Shown here: piece after piece, positions 56,970 through 64,000 of the stretch
Layout: each line of letters starts with the position of its first letter
Position numbering within the stretch: position 1 is the stretch's first letter
DNA from: XYD12-FULL-36-8 sp964391015
Lineage (GTDB): Bacteria > Bacteroidota > Ignavibacteria > Ignavibacteriales > Ignavibacteriaceae
Assembly: GCA_964391015.1 (NCBI GenBank)
Contig: CAYMKU010000016.1
Coordinates: 16,297 to 80,296 of the forward strand
Direction of reading: 5' to 3'
Length of the DNA: 64,000 bases
Notes under the pieces: generated by a model
Database searches by the model: none
The model's input: the letters and a program-made list of their open reading frames with translations, nothing else
What the model was told of the DNA's origin: nothing
Position numbers and translations under genes: made by a program

Positions 56970-57170
56970 ATGATAACCAAAACAATATTGATTGATGGAA
57001 TGTCTTGCCAGCATTGTGTTATGGAACTGAAAAAACAACTTTCAAAATTAGATTTAATAATTAAAGATGTTCGAATCGGTTCTGCTGAAATTGAATTTGA
57101 TGATGAAAAAATTTCGGACAAACAATTAATAGAAGCTGTAAATGAAGCAGGATTCGATCTCAAAGTTTGA
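56970..57170 (+). CDS. CopZ-like copper chaperone
   Basis: A 66-residue single heavy-metal-associated domain. The metal site is GMSCQHC with Cys13 and Cys16; the typical EAVNEAGFDL end is present. Such proteins carry Cu(I) to the P-type ATPase, whose gene starts 26 bases downstream. Confidence 0.93.
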   Translation: MITKTILIDGMSCQHCVMELKKQLSKLDLIIKDVRIGSAEIEFDDEKISDKQLIEAVNEAGFDLKV

Positions 57171-57196
57171 TCAATTGACTAACCCCCATTTTCAGA

Positions 57197-59446
57197 ATGA
57201 TGAAAGAATTAGATAATACAAGACGAATTATTGCTCCAGTCGAGGGGATGACATGCGCAAGCTGCGTTGCAAGAGTCGAAAAGTCAATTCGTAAAGTTGA
57301 TGGTGTAAAAAATGTATCTGTAAACCTTGCTACAGAAAAAGCCATGATTGAATATGAAGCGGACAAACTTGATTTCAAAAAAGTAACAGAAACTATAGAA
57401 GAAGCAGGTTATAAAATTGACTTTGGTCCTCAACCTGAAAACATAACTAAATTTGATTCTAACAAATCTGTTACTACCTCTGACACAAATAAAAAATTGA
57501 GCAAAGACTTTATTTTATCATTGGTATTAAGTATTCCAATTGCACTTTTGAATATGGCCCTGATGTGGGGAAATTTTGCGAGTTCATTATCACTAAGCAT
57601 TGATGATATGAACAAAATACTATTACTATTAACCTCACCTGTAATTTTTATTTCAGGAAAAAGATTTTTTAAAGCTTTCTTCTCAAATCTCAAACATTTT
57701 TCTGCAGACATGAATACTTTAGTTGCTGTAGGAACAGGTTCTGCATTTATTTACAGCACTGGAATAACATTGTTTCCTAAAATTTTCCTTTCCGCAAATC
57801 AATCCCCGCTTGTTTATTTTGACACTGCCGCTGTTATTATCACTCTTGTTTTAATGGGAAAATGGTTAGAAGCAAAAGCAAAAGCAAAAACGGGTTCTAC
57901 AATTAAAAAGTTACTTGATTTGAAACCAGAATTCGCATTAGTAAAAAGAAATGGAAATGAAGAAAAAATATCAATTGAGGAAATAAAAGTTGGAGATACA
58001 ATCCTTGTCAAACCTGGAAGTAAAATTCCTGCCGATGGAATTGTTTCAACAGGAAATTCTGTTGTTGATGAATCTATGATTACAGGCGAAAGCATTCCTG
58101 TAGAAAAATCAATTGGAGCGAAAATAATCGGTGGAACAATAAATAAAAATGGATTCCTTGAATTTGCAGTTACGGAAACAGGCGACAATTCTCTGCTTGG
58201 GCAAATAATCAAAATGGTTGAAGAAGCACAAGGATCAAAAGCCCCTATTCAAAATTTGGCTGATAAGGTTGCCTCCGTTTTTGTTCCAATAGTAATAGCA
58301 ATTGCACTAATCACTTTTTTCGTTTGGATAATTTCAGGTGGTACATTCAGCACTTCTTTAATAAACTTTGTTGCAGTATTAATTATTGCTTGTCCCTGTG
58401 CGCTTGGATTAGCAACTCCCACTGCAATAATTGTTGGAACCGGTAAAGCAGCACAGCTTGGTATCTTAATTAAGGATGGAGAAAGTTTGGAAAAAGCTTG
58501 TAAAATATCAACAATCATTTTTGATAAGACAGGCACTTTAACTGAAGGTAAACCAATTTTATCCCAAATAAAAACAAAAGATATTAGTGAAGAAAAACTT
58601 CTACAGTATGCTGCATCAATTGAAAATAAATCCGAGCATCCTTTTGCAGAAACTATTGTTGATGCTGCCTCCAAGAGAAACCTCCCCCTGATAGATAGCG
58701 AACTCCTGCAAAATTCTGTAGGAAAAGGAATCCTTGGCAAAGTGGATGGTCATAAAATTGCTGTGGGAAATCTCGCTTTCATGAATGAACAATCACTTAG
58801 TACCGACACCTGGGTTAAGCAAGCAGCGGAAGAGTTGAGTAGCAATGGAACAATTATCTTTGCAGCAATTGATGATAAAATAGGTGGGCTTCTAAAATTA
58901 GAGGATGTTATCAGAAATGACTCAGCAGTAACGGTGAAAAGATTAAAAGAGTTAGGGTTAAAAACCGTAATGCTTACGGGCGATAGCTTTCAAAATGCAA
59001 AATATATTGCCGATAAAGTTGGAATAGAAACTTTTGAAGCAGAAGTTCTTCCAGATAAGAAAGCAAGAGTCGTTACAAAATATCAAAAGACAAATGAAGT
59101 TGTTGCAATGGTTGGTGACGGGATAAATGATTCACCCGCTTTAGCACAAAGTGACGTCGGGATTGCATTAGGAACAGGAACTGACATCGCAATTGAAAGC
59201 AGTTCCATTGTTATCATACGAAACGATCTCAATGTGCTTGTTACTGCATTACAGCTATCTAAAAAAACAATTCGAACTATCAAACAAAATTTATTCTGGG
59301 CTTTTTTCTACAATGTAATTTGTATTCCGTTAGCAGCACTTGGATTACTAAATCCAATGTTTGCCGCGCTTGCAATGTCGTTAAGCTCCGTTTCGGTAGT
59401 TAGTAATTCTTTAAGAATAAAAAATTTTAATGCAGAAAAGAATTGA
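57197..59446 (+). CDS. copA: Copper-translocating P1B-type ATPase
   Basis: A 749-residue membrane pump exporting Cu(I) from the cytoplasm. One N-terminal heavy-metal domain (GMTCASC, Cys20 and Cys23), eight expected membrane helices, actuator motif TGES, the intramembrane CPC (Cys399-Pro-Cys401) typical of Cu(I) transporters, phosphorylation site DKTGT with Asp443, HP locus (SEHPFAE) and GDGINDSPAL. The last helices carry NLFWAFFYNV and MSLSSVSVVSNSLR, matching the Cu(I) signature residues. It is immediately followed by a cupin gene with no intervening base. Confidence 0.95.
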   Translation: MMKELDNTRRIIAPVEGMTCASCVARVEKSIRKVDGVKNVSVNLATEKAMIEYEADKLDFKKVTETIEEAGYKIDFGPQPENITKFDSNKSVTTSDTNKKLSKDFILSLVLSIPIALLNMALMWGNFASSLSLSIDDMNKILLLLTSPVIFISGKRFFKAFFSNLKHFSADMNTLVAVGTGSAFIYSTGITLFPKIFLSANQSPLVYFDTAAVIITLVLMGKWLEAKAKAKTGSTIKKLLDLKPEFALVKRNGNEEKISIEEIKVGDTILVKPGSKIPADGIVSTGNSVVDESMITGESIPVEKSIGAKIIGGTINKNGFLEFAVTETGDNSLLGQIIKMVEEAQGSKAPIQNLADKVASVFVPIVIAIALITFFVWIISGGTFSTSLINFVAVLIIACPCALGLATPTAIIVGTGKAAQLGILIKDGESLEKACKISTIIFDKTGTLTEGKPILSQIKTKDISEEKLLQYAASIENKSEHPFAETIVDAASKRNLPLIDSELLQNSVGKGILGKVDGHKIAVGNLAFMNEQSLSTDTWVKQAAEELSSNGTIIFAAIDDKIGGLLKLEDVIRNDSAVTVKRLKELGLKTVMLTGDSFQNAKYIADKVGIETFEAEVLPDKKARVVTKYQKTNEVVAMVGDGINDSPALAQSDVGIALGTGTDIAIESSSIVIIRNDLNVLVTALQLSKKTIRTIKQNLFWAFFYNVICIPLAALGLLNPMFAALAMSLSSVSVVSNSLRIKNFNAEKN

Positions 59447-59812
59447 ATGAAAAAATTTGAGCTTCAAATAAAACCCTTCATAGTTCCCACCTCAGATAAG
59501 AAATTGATTGAAGAACATTTTGGCAAAGCAAGCATTGACGCAGGGCAATTCAGCTTTGCACATATGATCGCTCCGCCCAAATGGTCTGAACCTTTCCAGA
59601 CACCGGATTTTGACGAATTAACATTTGTTTTTTCAGGAAAGAAAAAAATTGAAGTTGATAAAGAAGAAATAATCTTAACAAAGAATAAATCAATCTTTAT
59701 TAAAAGAGGAACACGAGTTAGATACTCAAATCCTTTTGATGAACCGTGTGAATATGTATCTCTTTGTTTACCAGCTTTTGAGATAGGAAAAGCTAACCGG
59801 GAAAAAGAATAA
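59447..59812 (+). CDS. Cupin-domain protein coupled to copA
   Basis: A 121-residue single cupin barrel (DFDELTFVFSGKKKIEVDKEEI, then IKRGTRVRYSNPFDEPCEYVSL, read in pieces). Its ATG directly abuts the copA stop (TGAATG), so it must be translationally coupled. The first cupin motif lacks the classical HxH pair, so metal binding is uncertain. It may serve copper handling or stress response; that is inference from context. Confidence 0.8.
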   Translation: MKKFELQIKPFIVPTSDKKLIEEHFGKASIDAGQFSFAHMIAPPKWSEPFQTPDFDELTFVFSGKKKIEVDKEEIILTKNKSIFIKRGTRVRYSNPFDEPCEYVSLCLPAFEIGKANREKE

Positions 59813-59823
59813 AATCCCGTTTT
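59798..59823 (+). terminator. Weak hairpin between convergent cupin and IMPDH-like genes
   Basis: CGGGA/TCCCG stem with a 12-base loop followed by TTTT, overlapping the end of the cupin gene. Short stem, so low confidence. Confidence 0.35.
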
Positions 59824-60838
59824 ACATTTTTGGTAATCTCTCCAAGTAGGAACTATTACTCAGCACAGCGAAGGTGTCTGTTTTTTGAAACTCAACTAAA
59901 TTTTGGCAGTTCATATAACTCATTGAGCTTCGTAAGCCATCGGAAATGCTATCAATAACATTTTTCACTGTTCCTTTATAGCCAATCATTGTTTCCTCAC
60001 CTTCAATAAATTCATTTCGCATTTTTACTCCAAATGATGCTGAGCCGCGGTACTTCTTCCAAAGCTGACCACTGTATTTTATTACTTCACCGGGAGTTTC
60101 TCTTGTACCTGCAAGCATTCTTCCAAGCATTACGGCATCAGCACCTAATGCCAATGCTTTACTTACATCGCCTGAACTTTTAATCCCACCATCTGCAATA
60201 ATTTTGATACTGAGGTTATTTTTTTCTCTCGCAAATAAAACGTTAAGCAGTGAAGAAACTTGTCCGATACCAATTCCAGTTTGAATTGAAGTTGTACAGA
60301 CACTTCCGCTCCCTATTCCTACGCGCACAGCATCAGCACCGGCTTCTTCCAATTTTGGCAGGCTTGCACCATGCGCAATGTTTCCAATAATTACTTTTAC
60401 TCCGAAATCTTTTTTAATTTCTTTAGTTTTATTCAGCACTTCCTGATTATTTGCATTAGCCGTATCAATACAAATAATAAATCCACGCTCCGCAATCTTT
60501 TCTATTAATTTTTTGGTAGCATTTAAAGCAACAGAAACAATTTTTATCGAATTATCTTTTTCTTTTACTGAAATCACCTCATCAAGAGATGAATCAAAGC
60601 GGTTTACTATTCCCAAACATCCCAATGATGAAAGTGTTCTAGCCATCTCAATTCCGGTTACGCTATCCATTGGACTGGAGATTACAGGCAGTGCAAGGTT
60701 TAACCCTAAGAAGCTGCATGATGTTGTAGTTTCGGTACGCGATTTAATCCGTGATATTTCAGTTGGGATCAAGCTGACATCGTCATAAGTAAGCGATAAG
60801 AAATAATCATTCAATTCTTTTTTTGTATAGACTTTCAT
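59822..60838 (-). CDS. CBS-less IMP dehydrogenase / GMP reductase family protein
   Basis: A 338-residue TIM-barrel enzyme of the IMPDH/GMPR family. N-terminal YDDVSLIPTE and PVISSPMDSVTG are family hallmarks, the catalytic loop is GIGSGSVCTTSIQTGIG with Cys181, and ADGGIKSSGDVSKALALGADAVMLG follows (read in pieces). The two CBS domains of classical IMPDH are absent, giving GMP reductase-like length. The C-terminal part (EGEETMIGYKGTV, GLRSSMSY) is shared by both branches. Whether it makes XMP or reduces GMP cannot be settled from sequence by eye. Convergent with the cupin gene. Confidence 0.85.
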   Translation of the reverse strand: MKVYTKKELNDYFLSLTYDDVSLIPTEISRIKSRTETTTSCSFLGLNLALPVISSPMDSVTGIEMARTLSSLGCLGIVNRFDSSLDEVISVKEKDNSIKIVSVALNATKKLIEKIAERGFIICIDTANANNQEVLNKTKEIKKDFGVKVIIGNIAHGASLPKLEEAGADAVRVGIGSGSVCTTSIQTGIGIGQVSSLLNVLFAREKNNLSIKIIADGGIKSSGDVSKALALGADAVMLGRMLAGTRETPGEVIKYSGQLWKKYRGSASFGVKMRNEFIEGEETMIGYKGTVKNVIDSISDGLRSSMSYMNCQNLVEFQKTDTFAVLSNSSYLERLPKM

Positions 60839-60964
60839 TTTCCTCTTTCGTGAATTTTAATTGAGCGGTGATATGGGTTCAAACTAAAAAGTGCAAAACC
60901 TACGGTGGGAATTTACTTAATGTAAACCAATTTTTTAAATAAAATACTAATTAAATAAAAACAG

Positions 60965-60989
60965 AAAAGCCTGTCTACGACAGGCTTTT
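60965..60989. terminator. Bidirectional intrinsic terminator
   Basis: An 11-bp stem AAAAGCCTGTC/GACAGGCTTTT with a 3-base loop, directly after the stop of the small lipoprotein (minus strand) and with T-runs on both strands. Confidence 0.85.
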
Positions 60990-60990
60990 T

Positions 60991-61332
60991 TTATTTACCC
61001 GTTACAGTTACTTTTAATAACGGCGGATCGCCATTCAGAATTACAATCGTATAATTATTATCACTGGAAGCATTGAATGAAGTAGTGGGCGAAACACTTT
61101 CGTTCTGTATAACGGCAGTTACATCAATTTTCCCTTCGGGCACATCTTGATAATTTGTAACAGTTCCTCCAGAAACATCATTTTGATTAATTGTATTTGT
61201 AACCGTCTTTATTTGAACATTAGCTTTATTAACTCTTTCGTTACTCACTCTTACACTTGGCGGCTCCTCTGAACAACCAACTAAAACCATTGTAACTAAA
61301 ATAAATGCGATACAACATAATATTTTTTTCAT
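60991..61332 (-). CDS. Small lipoprotein
   Basis: A 113-residue lipoprotein with lipobox LVGC (Cys20). The mature part is short and Thr/Asn/Val-rich with no recognised domain (TNTINQNDVSGGTVTNYQD). AGGAG precedes the ATG and a strong terminator follows, so the gene is a single unit. Function unknown. Confidence 0.75.
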   Translation of the reverse strand: MKKILCCIAFILVTMVLVGCSEEPPSVRVSNERVNKANVQIKTVTNTINQNDVSGGTVTNYQDVPEGKIDVTAVIQNESVSPTTSFNASSDNNYTIVILNGDPPLLKVTVTGK

Positions 61333-61623
61333 GTTTTTCTCCTGATTTTCATTTGATTTTGCTTAAATTTTGTTCCTCATTATTATCCTTTGACCTTTTC
61401 AAACACGAAATCTAAATTGCACGGAAAGTTAGATTCACAATTCTAACTATGTTTAATAATGCTTTCAATTATGTAAGAATCTCTATCAATTATTACTCAA
61501 ATAAGTTCATTATTACTAATGTATCATTTCACGTTATGAAAAAGTTAAATATTTGCAAAGTTTTGCACTCGTCCAAAATACTTCTTGGTAGAATTCTTGA
61601 TACCTTAGGTTAAGGAAACATTA

Positions 61624-61788
61624 ATGTCTAAAAAAGTATATATAACTCTAATTGTTATGTTTGCATTGTTTGCCACTTGGGGAGCGATGTATTCATGTTT
61701 AAACTATGGATTTGATATGGTATTAAGCTCTCTTCTTGCATTTTTAATAAGTTGGGTTTCTACAGGTTTGGTATTGACGTTTAATTGA
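61624..61788 (+). CDS. 54-residue membrane protein
   Basis: A small ORF with AAGGA 8 bases before the ATG and two hydrophobic helices (about 6-24, ITLIVMFALFATWGAM; about 32-53, MVLSSLLAFLISWVSTGLVL). No recognised family. The strong ribosome-binding site and two-helix pattern support a real gene; it stands alone 51 bases before a large palindrome. Confidence 0.6.
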   Translation: MSKKVYITLIVMFALFATWGAMYSCLNYGFDMVLSSLLAFLISWVSTGLVLTFN

Positions 61789-61839
61789 TATAAAACCTCT
61801 CCCTCTGTCCCTCTTTCCATGTAAAGGATAAATAAGATA

Positions 61840-61872
61840 AAACCTCCGAGGTTTTTAAAACCTCGGAGGTTT
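61840..61872. repeat. Perfect 16-bp inverted repeat
   Basis: AAACCTCCGAGGTTTT, one base, AAAACCTCGGAGGTTT. Each arm is itself nearly palindromic around CCTC/GAGG. It sits between the 54-residue gene and the end of the methyltransferase gene and could serve as a terminator for either, or be a dispersed palindromic element. Confidence 0.85.
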
Positions 61873-61893
61873 AGTGTTATCAAGTCATAACAA

Positions 61894-63549
61894 TTAAATA
61901 TCCATCTTCATTTGGTTTTGCTTCTTCTTCCCTTTCAACTGTGCAGCTTTGAATGTGATATTCACTTGTGGAAGTTTTAATTGCTTCTTCTTGCCAAAGT
62001 ATTCTTTTAGAGTAAGTATTTGTAGTCTCGGAATATCGAAACTGGGAGTTTTTATAAAGCCAGAACTTGCAATTGTATCAAGCATTGGTTTAGTTGGTTC
62101 TGCTATTGTTAAGAAAATGCCAAGCTCACATTTGTGTTTATCCATTGCGCCGAGTAACGCATCTATATCTTTTGATTGTATATGAACTCCACCTTTAACT
62201 TGAAATGCTGCGCGTATAACTCCTTCTTCAGTTGTATATGTAGTGCCACCCTTTTGTCTTTTTGTCTTTGTACTTGGAGAAGCGAATGGTGTTATTAAGT
62301 ATTGTGCTATTCCGTCAATTCCTTTGTCCGCACCTTTTGTTCCGAAGGTTGTAGAGAATACTTCAAACTCTGTGAGCCACCAATCCTGGAATGCATTGGG
62401 ATTTTGTTTCCACAACTCTATTGCACTTTGTTCTTCTGTTGGTGTTCCTCTTACTTCATACTTGCTGAGATGCTCGCCGTAAGTATCAACTAACCTTCGC
62501 TTAACTAATGATATTGCAATTGGTGAAATGTCTATTCCTATCCAGTTTCTGTGAAGACCTTCCGCTGCATCCACAGTTGTACCGCATCCGCAGAAAGCAT
62601 CGAGCACAGTATCGCCTTCGTTGCTGCTTGCTTTAATTATTCTCTCAAGTAATGCTTTCGGTTTTTGAGTTGGATAACCGAGACGTTCTTTTGATTTGGC
62701 TGGATTAATGTCATCCCAACTATTTTGCAAAGGAACGCCAGGCATTTCATCTATATAATACTTCAGTCTAGGTAATCCACTACTTGTATAATATAACTTA
62801 CCATCTTTTTCAAATTTCTCCATATTTGCTTTAGAATAAGCCCAGTATCTACCACTTGATAGTTTATATCCTTTCCATTCATATGATACATCGCCACCAG
62901 GTTTTGCAGCAGTTAAATCAACTGCTTGAAATTTGCGACCTGTTTCCTTCTCAATCATTCTGTAAGAACTTTCAACATACTCTTCATCATATGGTGTATA
63001 AAGTTGATTCCATTTCCATTCATTCGTTTTTGAATATGACAAAATAACATCACGGATGCTTTCAAACTTCTTTCTTCCTTGTTTTGCATTACTATGTGCA
63101 CTTGTACGTTTCCATGAGATTTCAGCTTGAAAATGCTTCGCACCAAAAACAATATCACAAGCAGTTTTTAAATAATGGCTCATAGTCGGGTCGCAGTGCA
63201 AATAAAAACTACCGGTTGGTTTTAACACTCGGTGCATTTCAATTATGCGTAAGGACATCATAGTTAAGTAAGGAAAAGCGTGCGGTGCAACTTTCTGATA
63301 AGTAAGTAAAAGGAAATAAAGGTTATCAGTCTTTAATGTGTGAAGTTCAGCGAGTGAGTCTTGTATGTTCTTTAACGTCCATGTATCTTCAAAAGCAATA
63401 CGCTGAGTTTGTATTTCCTTATCGTCAAAGAAAATGTTGTAATCACGTTTACTGTTAAACGGCGGATCGTTATAAATAAGATCCACTGATTCATCGGGAA
63501 TACTTTCCCGCAAAACATTAAGGCAATCGCCAAGGTAAAGTGTGTTCAT
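61894..63549 (-). CDS. DNA methyltransferase fused to an Mrr-like nuclease domain
   Basis: A 551-residue protein. The methyltransferase half starts at residue 1 with motif IV NDPPF (27-31), followed by a target-recognition region (about 140-270), and motif I DAFCGCGTT (from Asp317) near its end; this IV-to-I order is the beta class, which methylates adenine N6 or cytosine N4. The C-terminal part (about 395-520) has GADKGIDG (Asp412) and FQVKGG (Gln450, Lys452), then ELGIFLTI, matching the D-Xn-QXK core of Mrr-type restriction nucleases. The protein could therefore both modify and cut DNA. No separate restriction or specificity gene lies within the window. Confidence 0.88.
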   Translation of the reverse strand: MNTLYLGDCLNVLRESIPDESVDLIYNDPPFNSKRDYNIFFDDKEIQTQRIAFEDTWTLKNIQDSLAELHTLKTDNLYFLLLTYQKVAPHAFPYLTMMSLRIIEMHRVLKPTGSFYLHCDPTMSHYLKTACDIVFGAKHFQAEISWKRTSAHSNAKQGRKKFESIRDVILSYSKTNEWKWNQLYTPYDEEYVESSYRMIEKETGRKFQAVDLTAAKPGGDVSYEWKGYKLSSGRYWAYSKANMEKFEKDGKLYYTSSGLPRLKYYIDEMPGVPLQNSWDDINPAKSKERLGYPTQKPKALLERIIKASSNEGDTVLDAFCGCGTTVDAAEGLHRNWIGIDISPIAISLVKRRLVDTYGEHLSKYEVRGTPTEEQSAIELWKQNPNAFQDWWLTEFEVFSTTFGTKGADKGIDGIAQYLITPFASPSTKTKRQKGGTTYTTEEGVIRAAFQVKGGVHIQSKDIDALLGAMDKHKCELGIFLTIAEPTKPMLDTIASSGFIKTPSFDIPRLQILTLKEYFGKKKQLKLPQVNITFKAAQLKGKKKQNQMKMDI

Positions 63550-63581
63550 ATTTCACCAATTGTTTAAGAACCCTTCATTCT

Positions 63582-63606
63582 TCCTCCCCTTTACTAAAGG
63601 GGAGGA
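63582..63606. repeat. Perfect 11-bp hairpin
   Basis: TCCTCCCCTTT and AAAGGGGAGGA around a 3-base loop, 33 bases upstream of the methyltransferase start, followed by GGTGGGGTTTT. It looks like a short dispersed palindrome rather than a gene-specific site. Confidence 0.75.
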
Positions 63607-63673
63607 TACAGGTGGGGTTTTGTTATTCCAAAAATATGTTTAATTACATCAAGATGAAATTAGCAGCGGAATT

Positions 63674-64000
63674 TTATGCGTTTAAGTTTTTCTCATACCA
63701 AGTAAATTTTGCTATGTAGAAAACCTCATTTTTACCAATTTTCTTAAATACTGCTAAAAATTTGCCTACAATTACTCGACATCTTTTTACACAAGCTTCA
63801 TATCCTTTTACACAAGCTCCATATCTTTTTACACAAGCTTCATATCCTTTTGCACAAGCTTCATATCCTTTTGCACAAGCTCCATATCCTTTTACACAAG
63901 CTTCATATCCTTTTACACAAGCTCCATATCCTTTTACACAAGCTTCATATCCTTTTACACAAGCTTCATATCCTTTTACACAAGCTCCATATCCTTTTAC
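63674..64000 (-). CDS. Partial ORF with Cys-containing heptapeptide repeats (doubtful)
   Basis: On the minus strand a frame is open from the window edge to a TAA at 63674. It encodes about ten copies of a seven-residue unit ACVKGYG / ACVKGYE (variants ACAKGYE, ACVKRYG), then a unique 38-residue tail containing VGKFLAVFKKIGKNEV and ending WYEKNLNA. The tail has a protein-like composition with no stop in AT-rich DNA, which favours a real C terminus. Because the repeat period is 21 bases, the plus strand also has open frames here, so openness alone is weak evidence. The start lies outside the window. Confidence 0.35.
   Translation of the reverse strand, partial: VKGYGACVKGYEACVKGYEACVKGYGACVKGYEACVKGYGACAKGYEACAKGYEACVKRYGACVKGYEACVKRCRVIVGKFLAVFKKIGKNEVFYIAKFTWYEKNLNA
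63783..64000. repeat. 21-bp tandem repeat (minisatellite), about ten copies
   Basis: Consensus CTTTTACACAAGCTTCATAT plus one base, repeating every 21 bases with no spacers and continuing past the right edge. Variation is confined to a few sites: T or C in GCTTCAT/GCTCCAT, A or G in TTTTACAC/TTTTGCAC, and C or T before TTTT. The period is a multiple of three, so copy-number change would keep any reading frame. Confidence 0.95.

Noticed and set aside
63783..64000. CRISPR array
   Set aside because: Units of 21 bases follow each other directly with no unique spacers and no cas genes nearby; it is a tandem repeat.
63783..64000. Plus-strand protein with SYPFTQA/PYPFTQA heptapeptides
   Set aside because: The frame is open only because the period is a multiple of three; no start codon with ribosome-binding site and no unique flank support it.

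Overview
The window looks like draft chromosomal sequence from a member of the Ignavibacteria (Bacteroidota/Chlorobiota group). The DNA is AT-rich. Several secreted proteins end in the type IX secretion sorting domain with the NYPNPFNP signature typical of that lineage, BACON domains and a DUF4783 protein are present, and murE carries the meso-diaminopimelate signature. A 100-base run of N inside murG marks a scaffold gap. No phage, transposase, CRISPR array or rRNA is visible.

Layout. 1-8.8 kb (minus): an AddA-like helicase-nuclease, a very large NtrY-like membrane histidine kinase, a DUF4783 protein and a fibronectin-III lipoprotein. 9-11.9 kb (minus): pyrR-pyrB-pyrC, preceded by what reads as a complete PyrR-controlled attenuator, with a consensus PyrR-binding loop, an alternative pairing and a terminator hairpin that also sequesters the pyrR ribosome-binding site. 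12.2-19.7 kb (plus): a secreted subtilisin-like protease, tRNA-Pro(CGG), and three small secreted proteins with cohesin-like or dockerin-like features. 19.7-37.2 kb: an exopolysaccharide locus in two divergent arms. The minus arm has a hexapeptide N-acetyltransferase, a Gfo/Idh/MocA dehydrogenase, a polyprenyl-phosphate sugar transferase, a Wzc-type tyrosine autokinase, an SLBB export protein and a PLP aminotransferase. The plus arm has a UDP-HexNAc 6-dehydrogenase, a UDP-uronate 4-epimerase and two paralogous secreted NodB-like deacetylases. The dehydrogenase, oxidoreductase, aminotransferase and acetyltransferase together match the WbpA/B/E/D route to a UDP-2,3-diacetamido-uronate.

37.2-54.4 kb: yajQ, then an almost complete division and cell wall cluster on the minus strand: mraZ-rsmH-ftsL-ftsI-murE-murF-(59-aa membrane protein)-mraY-murD-ftsW-murG-(155-aa membrane protein)-murC-ftsQ-ftsA-ftsZ, followed by a 43-aa membrane protein and a terminator. 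murB and ddl are absent. The mraZ promoter is followed by three TGGGN-type repeats at exact 10-bp spacing, the layout known for MraZ autoregulation. 54.6-56.1 kb: tRNA-Thr(CGT) and an HU / zinc-ribbon-TPR / tiny basic ribosomal-type protein operon.

57-61.8 kb: a copper set (chaperone, CopA ATPase, cupin), a CBS-less IMPDH/GMPR-family enzyme, a small lipoprotein and a 54-aa membrane protein. 61.8-64 kb: two strong palindromes, a beta-class DNA methyltransferase fused to an Mrr-like nuclease domain, and a 21-bp tandem repeat running off the right edge. That repeat is open on the minus strand as a Cys-containing heptapeptide repeat.
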